From: Halichoerus grypus
Lineage: Eukaryota; Chordata; Mammalia; Carnivora; Phocidae
NCBI RefSeq assembly: GCF_964656455.1
Contig: NC_135719.1
Span: 76,355,562 to 76,419,561, forward strand
Length of the DNA stretch: 64,000 bases
Direction: 5' to 3'
The position numbers and the translations under genes were made by a program. The notes below the pieces were generated by a model. The model did no database searches, had not been told where the DNA came from, and was given only the letters and a program-made list of their open reading frames with translations. This document shows, piece by piece, positions 33,735-46,641 of this stretch. How positions within the stretch are numbered: the stretch's first letter is position 1; the number at the start of each line of letters is the position of its first letter.

Positions 33735-36700
33735 AAACAAGAAGCCAACCTTCTTATTTGATGCAATAAAGTATATTCTAAAGAAAATTAATAATTATAG
33801 AAAGGATGTAAATAAAACTCAAGCTTTTATCACTAGTATTGACATGGGAATCACTTTCCCCCCTAGTGTACAATGGCATGAACAAAGCAGAAGATAGAAG
33901 TTTTTCTTTTTCGTTTTTTCACTATACTTTGGCTTTTTTTGTTCTTGGGTTTTGAACTGGGCTGTTAGCTGATTTGTCCTGCACAGCTTTTGGAAACTTT
34001 CAGATTGGAGGATGCTATTTTAGAGTGTCTGATGGGAACTAATGCATCATATTTAGATGGCAGCAGTTATTCAATGAGGTCAGATTACTTTACAACTAGT
34101 CAATCATATCCCAGAGAACTCTGAGAGAGGTTGGTGGGGGTGGGGGGGGTCTTTTTATTGTAACAGCAGACAAACTTAGTGAAAGGGGTCAGTGGAAGAG
34201 CCGGAAAGACAATGGGCAGATGCCCCAACAGTCTATTCCTTCCCATCCCCCACCAACAACCCATGAAAAATTTTCCAAATCACTTTTTACATATGCCTTG
34301 ACTGTTGATTCATCAAAGATGTCTTCAATGGATTCACAACTCAAACCACATTGCCGTATTTTTTTTAATAGAGAAAAGGACTGAAAATGTGAATATAGTA
34401 TTTCTTCTATTTTTACAAATGGATGTGTTCAATACAAAACACTGTCAGCAGCTAATACTATGTTTGTTGATATGCTCAGATCAACTGGGTACACAAGCAA
34501 AACTGTAACATTCCCAAATGAAATATGATCAAATGCTTTGACACGCAGTTTGCCTTCTTCCTTCACTTCTTAACAGAAAGAGCTTTTTTGGATACATTTT
34601 GTCAACACTGAACAGAGTAAACAGCTTTTTCAAGAGACCAGAGTGTTTTCCTTCTGATTCACTGTGGATGTCTACAAGAGTATTTCCTTTTAAGTTAAAG
34701 CATTTTACAAATTCTTCCTACTGAATCAATTTACATACTTTTATCACCACTATTTTTAATAAGTAACTTTTCTTACTGAAAATTCATTTCACTGTGTCCC
34801 AGACTTTCTGTGATGCTTGGAGAAAAGAAGCAGAGTTCATTTAAAACACTCTTGTTTATGATGGATGAAACCACAAACTTTTTGTGATGTTAACCCGCTC
34901 ACAGAAAGAGAATCTGAACTTCAGAGTATTCTGTGTTTGGAGAGAAGGCACACCAAGGAAAATGGGCTCATTTCAATTCAATATATTATAAGAAGGAAAA
35001 GATCAAGGAAGAGCTGGTCTTAAAACTGTCAAAATATGAGAATTTGATGGGAAGAAAGAAGGAAAACAGAGCAGTTGGAAATGCAAAGATAAAAGAGTTG
35101 GATCCAGACATGTCTATGTAATTTCCCAGAAATGGAAACTGTACTGGCAATTTGGAAAGAGATATCAAGAAACAATATGCATTAAATGTTGAGCGTTTCT
35201 TGTAGCAATGAACTTGGAAGGCTCTTAGAACACATAGCATGATGGGCTTATGATTCATCTACATATGGCTTTATGCTTGGTGACTGACAAAGGGAGAAAC
35301 CGAGTCTTATAAGGAATTAAACGCTGAAGAGGAAGCTAAACACGATTTCAGGAAAAGACTCTGGGAAGCTTCTAGGTCACCATTGGGGTATTAACTAGCT
35401 CAGTCTATGAAATACACATAGGGAGAGATCACATATGTAATTCCATTTAATTCTGCAACAACTCTATTATATACATGTCATTTCTTCTGTTTTCCTGATG
35501 GTCCAAGAGTTGACCTGTCTAAAGTTGCTTAAGTAGTTGGTGGTTGAGTTTAGGTGCAAATAGAATTCTTTCCACTACACCAGTGATTCCCAATCCTGGC
35601 TACCTGTCAGAATCATCTTAAGGGTTTTGTAAAAATACAGATTCTTGGGCCCAAGCCCAAGAAATTCTGATGCAGTAGTCTACAGCAAGCTCTGAGAATC
35701 AAGTCTTTTTTAAAGTTCTTCCAGTGACTCTGATACATGGTCGTCTGGGGGGAAACAATGGCCGCAGTTACAACCGGAGAGCATGAGAATGGGTGAAGAT
35801 GAGGGGCCAGGAGAGAAGGGGGTGGAGTAGAGGAACAGAGGAACAAAGCTGCTGTGGGACCAGCTTGCAAAACTACACCAGCCACAAGGAGTCTCTGAAA
35901 ATCCTCCTAGATCTGAAAAACAGGCTTTGGCATCACCTGCATTTATTTCTAAGACCCCAGACCTTCCTAATCAGCCCACCTCCTCTCAGATGGCTATCAG
36001 ATACTCCTATGGTTTGAAACTATGCTTTCAGAAGCCACAACAACCACGATAAAATGCTTTTGCCACACCGTGGATTCCCCAAGATGAATTATGATGAGAT
36101 ACTCAGGTCTCCATCAATAAATAGTAAAAAAAAAAAAAAAAAAAGGCATTTGAAACTATGGATGCCTTGAATAATTACTTAGCTAGTTATGTGACCCTGT
36201 TTCAAAAAAAAAAAGTTAACAATAAAATCAGTAGCAAAATGTGCATGAATCCTGGCCACATGCACAAATGTTCTTTCTTTTATTCAGTATCGTCTGTCTT
36301 TTGTGCTCTATTTGACCAGGTTGTGAAAACCAAAATATCTGCATACAACAAGTCTTTAAGATCCCCCAGAAACACAAGGGGAATAGTGCATTATTAATTT
36401 CTCACAAAACTTGATCTTGATATCTGTAGCAGAGTGGATACCATCTCATCTGGCAGGCCATGACACTTACTCACATCTCTGGGGTCTTTGGAATGTTGTC
36501 TCATGATTGGTTTTTACAAGAGACGTTTCTAGGGCTGCGGTAGAAGTTCCAAGAGCGAGTCTGTGCCATGATTGCTGGCTGTTCCTCGATGGGTGGGGCG
36601 CACAGAGAGCACAGGGATGTGCTCTCTGATTCCACAACAGAACTAAAGACAGTGGTTCTGCTGGAGGGCTCGGATCCAGATCCATGCCATGTTCATTTTT

Positions 36701-38080
36701 CCAGTGAGTTCCAGTCAAAGTGTGGAAACATGAAGCAGGAACAAGGAAAGTGGAAGGTGGAGGAAGGCTTATAGCACAAAGGAAAATGATAACAACTCTG
36801 TATTTTTATGGCTTTACTCAATAAAGTTTTGTATCTAGTATGTTCCAAGCCCCCCACTAGAGGCCAGGGGGACAGCGCACCAAACAGAGATGGTTCTTGC
36901 CCCATGGAGCTTGCAGGCATGTGGGAGAGCCAGATGAAAACGAAGCCAACTAACAAACCAAATAATTTCAAAGTTTCATAAGAGCCAGGGAGAAAGGGTT
37001 TTAGGCAAGGGAGAGGCATGATCTGCAATGTGATTTAAGAGGTTGAGTCCAGCAGCCGTGCGCCCGCATCAGTGGGACTGAAGAGAGCAGCAGATAGGTA
37101 ACTGCAGCCGTCCCGATGACACATGCTGGTGGCCAGGCCCGGGAGGGTGGCAGTGAAGGCATGACACCCACCCAAGTACCTGAACAGCCACCACCAGCAA
37201 CCACGTTGTGGATGGACTCTCACGCTTCGTACTTCCGAGGGAGCTCCCGCAGGTGATGCGATCAACAGGACCCTGAAGTGGAAATCATGAGCAGATTTTG
37301 AGCACTTTCATTATGATTCAACTCAGCCTCCTTTAGTTTAAGGGAAATCCTTGCTTCCAGTTCAACGAACATCTACTGAGGGAGCATCTTCTCTGTTCCG
37401 GGCACTGCGCTAGACCCTTGGGGAGCTCAAGGATGAGGAAAGAAATGGTACCAGCACTCACGCAGTCTACCTTCCACTCAAGAAGAAATGTCTAAAAGAC
37501 AGTAAAAAAAAAAAAAAAAGACAAAAATCATAGAAAATGCCACAGGGTCTTGAAGTAAGGGGAAGAATTCAACAGGAAGAGAGGAAATCCTAAGTGGAGT
37601 GAAGCCCAATCAAAGGCATGGAAGTGGGGATCTGGGGGCATGTGTTCGGGGACCAGTGTGTTTGGTTCTAGTGTTGGATTTGCAGAGAGTGAGCCTGAGG
37701 GTACCCCCGGGGTAGGAGCAGACACTGACCGCTCCTTTGACATCCTTCCCAGTATTTGTGCAGCTTTATATCTGTATCATATGTTTATATGAAAAGCAAA
37801 CTCTCACTTTGAAATTCTTCTTCCCGGTGGCAAGATTCTTTCCCCTAGGTGGATAGCACAGGGCTCACATAGTACTAACTGCTATTAAAATAGATGCTCA
37901 GAACTACAGAGCTAAAGCGTAGGTACCTGTTAAGAGAAGCTGCTGCTTTCTGAAATAATTTGTCTCCCTTATTTGAAAGGATTGATGTCTTCCCATCCCT
38001 TCTCTTCCCCTGCCTTCCTTCTCTCCCTCCCTTTCTTCCTTCCGAGGAAGACTGGAAACATATCAAGGAGCTCAGGCTAA
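33735..38080. other. Intergenic, start of the CAN-SINE-free interval
   Basis: No CAN-SINE and no gene seen. It contains a MER5-type fragment (35581-35745), A-runs at 36126-36143 and 37505-37519 and a CT-rich stretch at 37990-38045. Block 33740-34900 is AT-rich, repeat-poor and has the look of conserved non-coding DNA, but conservation cannot be judged from one sequence. Confidence 0.6.
35581..35745 (+). mobile_element. MER5-type DNA transposon fragment
   Basis: CAGTGATTCCCAATCCTGGC, AGAATCATCTTAAGGG, AAAATACAGATTCTTGGGCC and GAAATTCTGATGCAGTAG follow MER5/Charlie order. The distal terminus is weak. Confidence 0.7.
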
Positions 38081-39489
38081 TGTCCCGAAATTTTGGCTAG
38101 ACAGGCTTTTTGAGGTTGCTGGTGCTGACATGTGGCCACAGAGATTTGTCTAGGGCAAGTACATTCTAATCTGTCCACAGACATTCATGGATTGCTCTGC
38201 TTAGCAGAGTAGCTGCTGCAAGAATTGTTATGATTTATTTTCAGAAAGATTTTTTCTTTGGCTCTGTCACTGTGACTAAGAACCATGCTTTACGGTGTGC
38301 AGGCTCTGCTCAGCCCTGCACCTCCCTACAACAGGGTTGGCTAGTGGGCAGACAGGTGCATGCCCGTGGGACATCCTGAGATCCCCTCCCCACTCAGACG
38401 GATGGGGAAGGCAATCATCAGGAGCCCCGTGCTGCACCTGAGTGACCCCTGGGAGATCATCTGGAAGCCAGTATCTGGGGTCACACTGCCATTTTGCCCC
38501 GTCCAAAGTATGTCCTTTTTTTTTCTTTCTTGTCACACAGCTGAGTAACATAGAGTATAGAAATACACGTTACAGACAAGGCTCCCCATCTCCAGAAATA
38601 TTTCCCTCCCGCTGCGATGGCCTTCAATGTAGGGGACGATGCAGCTTCGTGCTCATCCTAGCGACTTCTGTCCACATTCTGGAATTTCTCTTACCATTGG
38701 TCTCTTCGTTCTCTGATCCTCTTTCCAAAGACATATTTCTCTAGAGAGTGTGTCTCAAATGCTGTATGTCTACAAAGCTCTTTACAAACATTAATAGACA
38801 AATGGTTAGTTTATATAAAGCACTCATGTATTACTCTGATGTAAGCAGTGAGGAGCCCATGGTTTACATTTTTTTGGTCTTTCTTTTAAGACGAATGAGA
38901 AATTATATTCCAGATGATCCAACCTTTCAAGCCAGGGAAGGAAGGGGTGAAGAAGGAACCAAGATTTTAAAAAGATTTAAATTTGGACCCTGGGTGAGGT
39001 CAGTGCAAATCGGCATAGGGGCTCATGTTGATCTTTAAAAGGGAAAGCAGGTCTTGAGTTTACTTTCTACGTTCAGATTCATGCTTCTCTGCTCTGAGCA
39101 GACCCCAAAATACTGAACTTCTTTATGAGCTCCTAATTTAAAAAAATATACTTCTAGTGTCACTAATAACAATGATAATGGAAGTAAGGCAGGGTTTGTA
39201 CAAAAGAAGACAGGCCATATCTGAGTTGTCAATGGCCGTGTGTTCAGAATTCTTTATAAATACAGTCATGTAGAATCCAAACTCGTAGTCCTCATATATA
39301 TGTCAGTATTTTTCACAATCAAATGTCTTGACAATATCAGCTATTAAATTATTTAAATCACTTGACATTTCGTGTACTTTTTTTGGTGGAGTAATCATGG
39401 TGTTTGAATATCAGTTCTAACACAGTGTATGGTGTAGACTCTAACTACATTGTGATTGGAGTAGAAAGTAAGTGAAGGGAGCATAGGTA

Positions 39490-39690
39490 TCAGCTGGCCA
39501 CGAATTCCTCTTCTGCCTTATACACTGTGTGCCCTGGAGAGAGTGACACGACCCCCTGGACATCAGTTTCCTCACCTTTAAATAGAACAAATAATAATAG
39601 TACCTTTATAGGATTGGTGTGAGGATTCAGTTAGATAATGTAGGGAAAGCCTAGTGTTTAGTACATATTAAGTAGTGAATCAAAGCCAAC
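39490..39690 (+). repeat. MIR SINE, plus orientation
   Basis: CTGGACATCAGTTTCCTCACC, AATAATAATAGTACCTTTAT, GTGTGAGGATTCAGTTAG and CCTAGTGTTTAGTACATATT follow MIR order through the core and 3' part. Confidence 0.75.
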
Positions 39691-40759
39691 TTTAAGACAC
39701 ACATACATGCTTCATACAGCTGGAAAGAAATCTATATGTGTATGTATGTATCATATGTGTGTGTGTTGTATATGTGTAAACAGTGGTTATTTGGGGGTGT
39801 GGGATTATAGGAGATTTTAATTTTCTTTGATTTTCTCTATTTTCCAAGTTTCCTAGGAGTTTGTAATATATTTATAATGTCATCAAAACTTTTAAAAGAT
39901 GCAATGCAGGACAAGTGACTTATTAGGACAGTTATGGCAAGAGCAAAATGACACGTAAGCTTCCATGCCTTAGAAAAGGACCAAAAAAAGTGAAAAGGTA
40001 AATCTTACAACATGGCTCCTAGTGAATAGCAGAGATCTCAAGGGAACAAAAGCTGGAAATGAGCTGAATAAGCCAAAAGTAAAAGAAGGGGCAGGGCAGC
40101 CAAAGACAATGGGGTAAAGCCCAGAGACCTTCAGTTTAATAAGCACTTCCAGCAGATCTTCTGCAAGGCACCGGCATTTTAAGATTGCAGCAGAATGAGC
40201 TTTTCTTGGAAAGTGTACCTCAAAAGATTTAGAAAATGAAGAACCACAGCCGTTCAAGTGCTAAGGAAAAGCAGAGAATCAATAACCGATTAAAGTTCCA
40301 ATTTTTTTCTAAGAGTGAAGCGGCATCAAAGAGCTCAAAACAAATAGAAACTTCCCAGACTTAACGAGTCACCCAGCCTGCAGACGAAGGTGGGAGCCTC
40401 ATTTCCAGCAGGTTCTGTTATATTTGGGCACCGGGTCTGTGAATTTTTGCTGAGAAATCCATTTCCATCTGCCTTTCTGTCTTGTTGCATTCCCACGTCT
40501 CTGCCCAGCAGCCTTCGGCATGGGAAGCCCATCCTCTCTTGCTTCACGTTCAGGCATCTTCTGGATTCTTCCTCAGATTCTGCCCCTGCAGTGAACACAT
40601 TCTGAAAACTCTAACTTTTGGTTAAAATGATTCTTATGACGCAGGCAAAAGAGAGCCAGAAGGGTTTGCTGTTCTGCCTGTGCCCTTCTCTGGGATACTT
40701 ACACCATTTGCTGGTCTTACCAAAAATAGAAGTGGCTGTGCCATTTACTGGAAGGGTAT

Positions 40760-40915
40760 CACTCCTTCCCTTCCCTCCCCACCTCTCCCCTCCCACGACC
40801 CACCCCTCCCTTTCCTCTGTTGTCTTCCTCCCTCCCTGCCTCCTTTCCTTTCTTTCCTTCCTACATTCCTTCATCCTCTCCCTCCCTCTGTCACTGTCAG
40901 TCACTTCCTTTCCCC
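40760..40915. repeat. Pyrimidine-rich low-complexity tract
   Basis: About 155 bp almost entirely C and T on the plus strand, with repeated CCTTCC and CCCTCCC units. It produces several spurious overlapping frames on both strands. Confidence 0.85.
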
Positions 40916-41079
40916 TCGGCATGTACTCATTTAGTAACTTTATCAACTACCTATTATGTGCCATCCAATGCATTATGCACTGAGTATAAAGGTACCCAAG
41001 GCATGACTCGTGCTGATATTACATTTTCATTGTCTTTGTCTTAGCTCCCAATTACACTCTAGTATCCATGCAGTCACTC

Positions 41080-41290
41080 CTGTTTATTAAGTGTCGCGTG
41101 TCTGGAATTTTCACAGAACTTATTGTACTTAATTCTATCATCTACCCAGAGGTAGGTATTATTACCACCCCTATAAAACAGATGATTGAGTTTAGGCTCA
41201 GAGGGTTTAAATATCTAACCCAGGGTCACTCATTTCCTACGAGGAGGAGTCAGAAATGTATTCTGATTTTGTTTTGCCGAAAATTCCGTG
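41080..41290 (-). repeat. MIR SINE, minus orientation
   Basis: TTATTAAGTGTCGCGTGTCTG, GGTAGGTATTATTACCACCCC, GATGATTGAGTTTAGGCTCA and AACCCAGGGTCACTC match antisense MIR in order. Confidence 0.7.
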
Positions 41291-41659
41291 CTTTTCCTGC
41301 TGGGCCTACATATTGACAGTGAAGGACCACGTCCAGACTTTTATGGTTTTATCTTCTTCATAGGGCACTGCACATGTAGTGTAGACAATAAATACTTGTA
41401 TGGAATTAGGTCCCAGTTGTATTAAAATGGTCTGCCCGATTTATTCGTTCATGTGCTTGTCTTTGGCAGTATTGTTCAGAATTTTCACATGGACATGCAT
41501 TGTTCAACTGGTCAACGTTTTACTGCTTATGTGCAGAGAGCAAGGGTCATAGCCAGGAGTCAACCCTGAGCTGAGACAGACAAAGGATACTGCAATGGAA
41601 GCACTCACACAGTTCTAGGCCTCGTACATGTGCTCAAGTTCTTGTAAGGTGCTTCCCTG

Positions 41660-42070
41660 GAATTAGAATGGCTGAGAGGTATACTAGGGGCATGCTGGAT
41701 TTTATCACATGTTGACAAATTACTCTCTGAAATGGTCCTACCAATATACTCTCACTGCCAATGCACTTAAGTGCCTGCTTCTCCATACCCTTTCCAATAC
41801 TGGATAGTGGCAGACTGCGAGCTCAGCAAGGGCATCTTCTTATTTCAGTTTGCATTTTCTTGATTTACTAGTATAATCTAGTGCCTCTTCATGTTTATCA
41901 GTCCTTTGGGTTTCTTCCTTTGTGAAGTGCCCAGTCATGTGCTTTGCCAACTCCTATTGGGTGATTTGGGGAGTTTTCTTCTTATTAATGTATAAGAGAA
42001 ATTCATTCTGGATATGAATCATTTAGCTGTTATTTGACCGTTGGAGTATCTTTCTCTTTAACCATTGTCA
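41660..42070 (-). mobile_element. Old L1-like remnant, antisense
   Basis: TACCAATATACTCTCACTGCC, TTTGCATTTTCTTGATTTAC, TCTTCATGTTTATCAGTCC, TCATGTGCTTTGCC and GATATGAATCATTTAGC follow the order of antisense L1/HAL1 sequence, heavily diverged. Confidence 0.5.
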
Positions 42071-42684
42071 AGTTCATCATCACATTTTTTTTTCCCTTTA
42101 GGAAGGGCATACAAGGTCAGTTCCAAATGGGTGAAGGGCTTTTTTTCTTCCTTAATCCAATGCAAGATGACATACATAATCTCTGCTATTAGGTGAACAG
42201 CTTTTGCAGATTTGAGCAAAAACTTCCCTACAAAGGCCTTCAAGGTTCTTCCCCAAATCTGAAGAGTAACCCCCTCTTAGCATCTTGGGAGTTAGATGGA
42301 GACAAACACATGCTACAGATAGGTGAGCAAAACAAGAGAAATAGATTCTCCTTTAATAAAACAGTAGCTGAACAGATCTACACTTCTCAAAACAGCCTCA
42401 AAGTAATTTGCAAGTAGTTTCTGTAAGTGATATTTATCACTTAGTGATCACTGTTTAGGCATCCCAGATTTAAAATTTTAACTTTGACTACATGGAGTCC
42501 TTCTACTTCTTCCCCCTCTTACTAAGAGCAGGTTTCAATTATGTAATTATGGTTAAAGAGGCCTGAAGAGTTTTTACTCTTATGCCTTCACCCTGATTGG
42601 ATAATGGTTTGCAATGACTGGTTGAGAGCTGTGGAAACACAAATATGAGGCCAAAAGCTTGGATATCTATATAAATATTTACAA

Positions 42685-42840
42685 ATATGCTCGACTATAA
42701 ACTCTGTGAGGTGAGGGCCCATGTTTACCATACTCATGGTGGTTATAGCCTCAGCGTTCAGCTCAGTTGCTAGTCCTAGTTAGTGGGCATGTGCTGAACA
42801 TTCCCAGTTCACAACTATTTGTTGAATCCTAAGTCTGTCT
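42685..42840 (+). mobile_element. L2-like LINE 3'-end fragment
   Basis: GACTATAAACTCTGTGAGG, the AGTGGGCATGTGCTGAACATT region and ATTTGTTGAATCC follow the L2 tail order, with large divergence. Confidence 0.5.
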
Positions 42841-44879
42841 TAGGCACTTTGTATTCTATGAGCTTGGTGTAATCTGAGTGACCACTATAGGCAAAGTCCC
42901 TGCCATCATGAAGCCTCCATTGTAGTGGCAGGGAGAGTGAGTGAAACTAAAGACAGGACTCAATGAAATGGGATAGAGTTGTGGAGTGGTGGGGTGGGGG
43001 CGGGAGTGTTTCTATTGTAGAGACTGTGGTCTGAGAAGCCTCCCGAGGAGGGGTCATAGTGCTAGCAACAACATTTACTAGACAGGGATAGAAACAGTCA
43101 CAGAGATAGATTGAGATGTATCAAACTACAGTCTCAGAGTTCCAAAACAGTTACTTCCAATTCGGAAGGTAAGCTCTGTCAATGTATTTTTATTTGGGGC
43201 AGTTTATATGAGTTTTGAAAGAAAAAAAAAAAAAAGGTGACCGAAACATTGATTTTAAATTAGAAGGAGTTAATGCATTTGTAAAATATGTTCCTTTCTC
43301 TTGGGGGGCATAGTTGACCCCCAGAGACAAAACTGGCTTCTATAGATAGGTGGGGGGCTTTGGCTGGACTGTTAATTGTCTAAGCATTCTATGTACTTCT
43401 GACCACTCCTCATGTCCTACAGTCCACCCCACCAGCCTCAACCTTTAAGCCCTATTGACTGTTTGCCTTCTGCAAGCAACTACAAACTACATGGGACAAT
43501 TTAACAAAAAAATATCGGAAACGAAATTTAAAGCGGAGCACCGAGTTTATGGGTAGAAACTGCAGATTGCACAAACAATGCATTCCGGTGATGAAGATTC
43601 TCTAGCTATTGATTTAATGCAGACTTCCTCCTTGTTTCATTTATTTTGAAAAATTGATTTCAAGTTCTTAAGAATATCTAGTAGGTGTTCAGTGTTTCTT
43701 GCCGCCTCCCCACAATGACCGCCTCGAGAAAAAAGATCATGCTATTCTGGGGTTTTGTTTTGTTTTCTTAGCCAAATGCTTAAATCAGGACTGTTTCCTA
43801 AATACCTTTTGTTGGGTTTCATTGTTTTGTTTATTTTGCTTTAGTGAGTACAGGCACCTTCACATTTCCTTCTATAACCTTCCCCCCGCAAGTCATCATC
43901 TGACCTGGCTGGTGGAGCCGGTCTGCAGACCTTCAGCCGGCTTGATTTTTGCACGGGCTATAACTTCGACACACGGAATTTACGGCTTCTTTGAGGAACC
44001 CATTTTCGAGCTAAGAGAACAAATGAAAGTGTTCGCTCATCTTTCGAAAAATATTTATGCGCTTAGTATGTTCACCACTATCCATTGGGTTCTCGGTAAT
44101 AAATACAGAATGTGACGCCGGCTTTTCACAAACGGGGGGTTTTTGTCTTCTATTTCTGGGAAGTTACTTCCTCGCCTGACGTTTTATTTTCCTGATTTAT
44201 TCATCTTGAACATGCTACGGAAAGCCTCTTCGCTCATAGCTATTGTTCTCTCCCGTTTAAAGATGGCTTAGAAATGGAAACCTGGACTTGTGAGGGTCCT
44301 TTTAGGTTTATTCTCCCCTCCGTTACTCCCTTCCGTACACTCTCGGCCGAGGCCGTCAGCATCTGAGCTGAAAGAACCGGAGGCGGGCGAGGAGAGGAGG
44401 GTGTCATGTTGGAGACAGGCCCCTGCTGGCGGCCGGCGAGCCCGCCGGGGTTAACGGGGGCGCGGGGGTCAGCGCCCTCGAAGTTGGGGGCCTCGGGCCG
44501 AGCCGCGCCGGAGCCGTGGCGACCGCTCAACGAGAGCATCCTGCAGTCCCGCTCCCGCCACCGGGCAAGAATCGCCTCGTCTGTCGAGATCCCACGGAGA
44601 TCTTGCTCTTTCCAGGGCAGCCTCTGCGACCGAGCGCGTTGCGGGGCCAACGGAGGCGAAGCGGGGCTGGTGAGAGGAAAAGCCCAGGCCTGGGGCGGAG
44701 GAGGAATGAGGGGCCGGGAGCCGGGGGGATTTCCTCCCGCGCTTCCCCCTCCAACGGGAGCGGAAAATGTGATTTGCTGTGCATTCCAGGCGCGGTTCCC
44801 TGGGGTGACCTCTCCCAGCCGGCCTGGGCGGGGGGAGCAGACAAAGAGGCGAGGCAGGCGGAGAGGGGACCCCGCGGGG

Positions 44880-45032
44880 AGGCAGGAGGGGTGCGGGGGG
44901 CGGGGGCAGTACCGGGAAAGGGGGCGGATAGCGGGTCCGGCGGCGGCGGCGGCGCCTGGCCAATGGAGAGGCGCGGCCCCGGGCGTCCGGCTCGGCTGCC
45001 GGCATTTAAACGGGAGACGGCGCGATGCCCCG
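44880..45032 (+). promoter_or_regulatory. GREM1: GREM1 core promoter
   Basis: In order: GC boxes (44895-44928), a CCAAT box in TGGCCAATGG (CCAAT at 44960-44964) and a TATA-like TTTAAA in CATTTAAACG at 45005-45010. The expected start, 25-30 bases downstream, falls at about 45032-45036 (GCACTCGG). That agrees with the 5' end of human GREM1 mRNA as I remember it. The start site is inferred, not observed. Confidence 0.75.
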
Positions 45033-45191
45033 CACTCGGTGCGCCCTCCGCGGACCGGGCGACCCAGTGTGCAGCGAGAGCCGTGCTCTCTGTCCGGCTG
45101 ACCCCGCGCCAAGCCGGGGCGGCTCGGGCCGCGGTCGCACACAGCGCCCGGTGTCGAGAGCGCAAGCCCGGAAGACCCGCCGCACTGACAG
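45032..45191 (+). other. GREM1: GREM1 exon 1 (non-coding, 5' UTR)
   Basis: Ends in CGCCGCACTGACAG followed by donor GTGAGT at 45192. The body (GTGCGCCCTCCGCGGACC, GACCCCGCGCCAAGCC, GAAGACCCGCCGCACTG) is clearly like the human GREM1 5' UTR. There is no ATG in this exon, so no upstream open frame is predicted. The 5' end is set from the TATA-like position and is accurate to perhaps 5-10 bases. Confidence 0.8.
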
Positions 45192-46641
45192 GTGAGTGCA
45201 GAGGCTCCCGTCAGAGTGAGTGAGGGAATGAGAGAGAGAGAGAGAGCGCGCAGGGGCTCCCCTGCAAAGGACTCCCGCGTCCCTCTCGGTGCAGACGCGC
45301 GGTAGCCCTCCAGGCGCGCAGATCGAGGCCCCGGTTCCCTAGGGTGAATTATGCAGAAAAATTCAGGGTCCTTCCCGCCAACGTCTTGGCTGCCGTAACC
45401 TCACCTTGCGCGGTCCGCAGGGAAAGCCTGGGAAGGAGGATGTCAAGAGCGAGAGCTGCTGCCCCGCATCCCATTTCCACCTCCGGGAGCCCAGCTAACG
45501 CGCTCCTGGTGCGTGTGCCAGCCGCGCCGGCAGCTCAGAGGCGCGGAGTCCTGGTGGGCGCGTCGCGGGAGCGGTGGGGAGCAGCCGGGACCTGCGGCTC
45601 CACACTGGACCCCCCGGCAAGCCGCACTGAGAGGGTGCCACGTGTCTGAAGCGGGGCGCTGGGGCTCGGGACGGCCGGCGGCTCCCGTCGGAGTCGCAAG
45701 AGTGATCCTGCGGTGGGCTGGAGGGTCCGGAGAATGAGCCGTGGGTCCACTGGCTCGCCCTCAAGGTGAGATGGAGACTTGGGCTAGAACAGAGCCGCGG
45801 AGCTCGGCCGCGGTGGAAGCCGGAGCGTCGGGTAACGGGTCAGCTGAAGGGCTGTGCGCGGTCGGGGCGGCTGCAGTGCTCACACCACAAACACCGCACC
45901 ATCCGCCGGCTGGCTGCGCACGCGTGGGCGCTCAGTGCAGTCTTCTGGGCTTCTGCCCGCCCCACGCGCGCCTCGGCTGAAGTGCGGACGGCCGGGGGCC
46001 AGGCAGCGCCAAGCCGCCGGGTTCCGTTTCCCCGGTACTCCTTAATGTGTCCTAGAGGCCCCCGCCCCCCTCGCTGAGTCTCGCTAGCGACGAACGACGC
46101 GGGACTGGCGGCTCAGACGCCCCGGTCGTCCCCAGTTCTCTCTCTCCGTCTCGCTGACCCCGTCGCCAGGCCCGGGGTCGGAGGGGCTGTCACCTTGCCG
46201 GCCGGAGCGATAAGAACGGACGCGCCACTGCTCTGGCTTGGCATTGCCTTCGGATCCCAGCTCCGCCTTGGGGGCAGCCCCAGCCGGGTGTTTCCCCGCG
46301 GGGGGCTCTGGCGACAGTCCCCGGGCGAGGCGGGGGGCAGACAGGCGGTGACCGGGCCTCTGCCGTGAAGCCCTTCCCGCGCTCCCGGAGATGGCCCGAA
46401 TGGGTCCCCGGGTTGAATCCGGCTGCCGCCTTCTCCTCCTCTGTCGACTTAGAATCGCAGCACTTTTACACAGAAATAAAGCCTCGACGTTAGGGGTTAA
46501 AATCTCTCCTTAAATGATACAAGGGCAGAGAGCCGACCACTGGTAGGTAATCGGATCTCCCGCTGGAAAAAGCAGATCCGAGCGGTGTGCGCGTCTGTTT
46601 ATGTTCCCCTTCGAGATGGTGCCAGGACACGAGTTGATTAA

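Larger units (their letters stand above)
38081..44339. other. Intergenic DNA upstream of the GREM1 CpG island
   Basis: No gene and no CAN-SINE. It holds MIR (39490-39690 plus, 41080-41290 minus), an old L1-like antisense remnant (41660-42070), an L2 tail (42685-42840), a CT-rich block (40760-40915) and A-runs. The stretch 43480-44300, just upstream of the promoter, lacks recognisable repeats. An uninterrupted frame at 43699-44115 has no recognised domain and is not called. Confidence 0.6.
44340..46450. promoter_or_regulatory. GREM1: GREM1 CpG island
   Basis: About 2.1 kb with very high G+C and dense CpG, with sharp edges against AT-rich flanks. It spans the promoter, exon 1 and the first 1.2 kb of intron 1. 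Sp1-type GC boxes are visible (GGGGGCGGGG near 44895-44906, GGGGGCGGA near 44920-44928). Long overlapping open frames on both strands (up to 300 codons on minus, 44240-45142) come from the scarcity of stops in GC-rich DNA, since they are mutually overlapping and low in complexity. In human the GREM1 island is a known target of methylation silencing in cancers. Confidence 0.9.

Noticed and set aside
43699..44115. 138-codon plus-strand frame upstream of GREM1
   Set aside because: No recognised domain, poor start context, and no splice or promoter support; treated as chance, though the block is reported as a possible regulatory region.
44240..45223. Long overlapping open frames on both strands over the CpG island (up to 300 codons)
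   Set aside because: Stop codons are rare in very GC-rich DNA; the frames overlap each other, cross the promoter and exon 1, and have low-complexity Pro/Arg/Gly-rich products with no domain.
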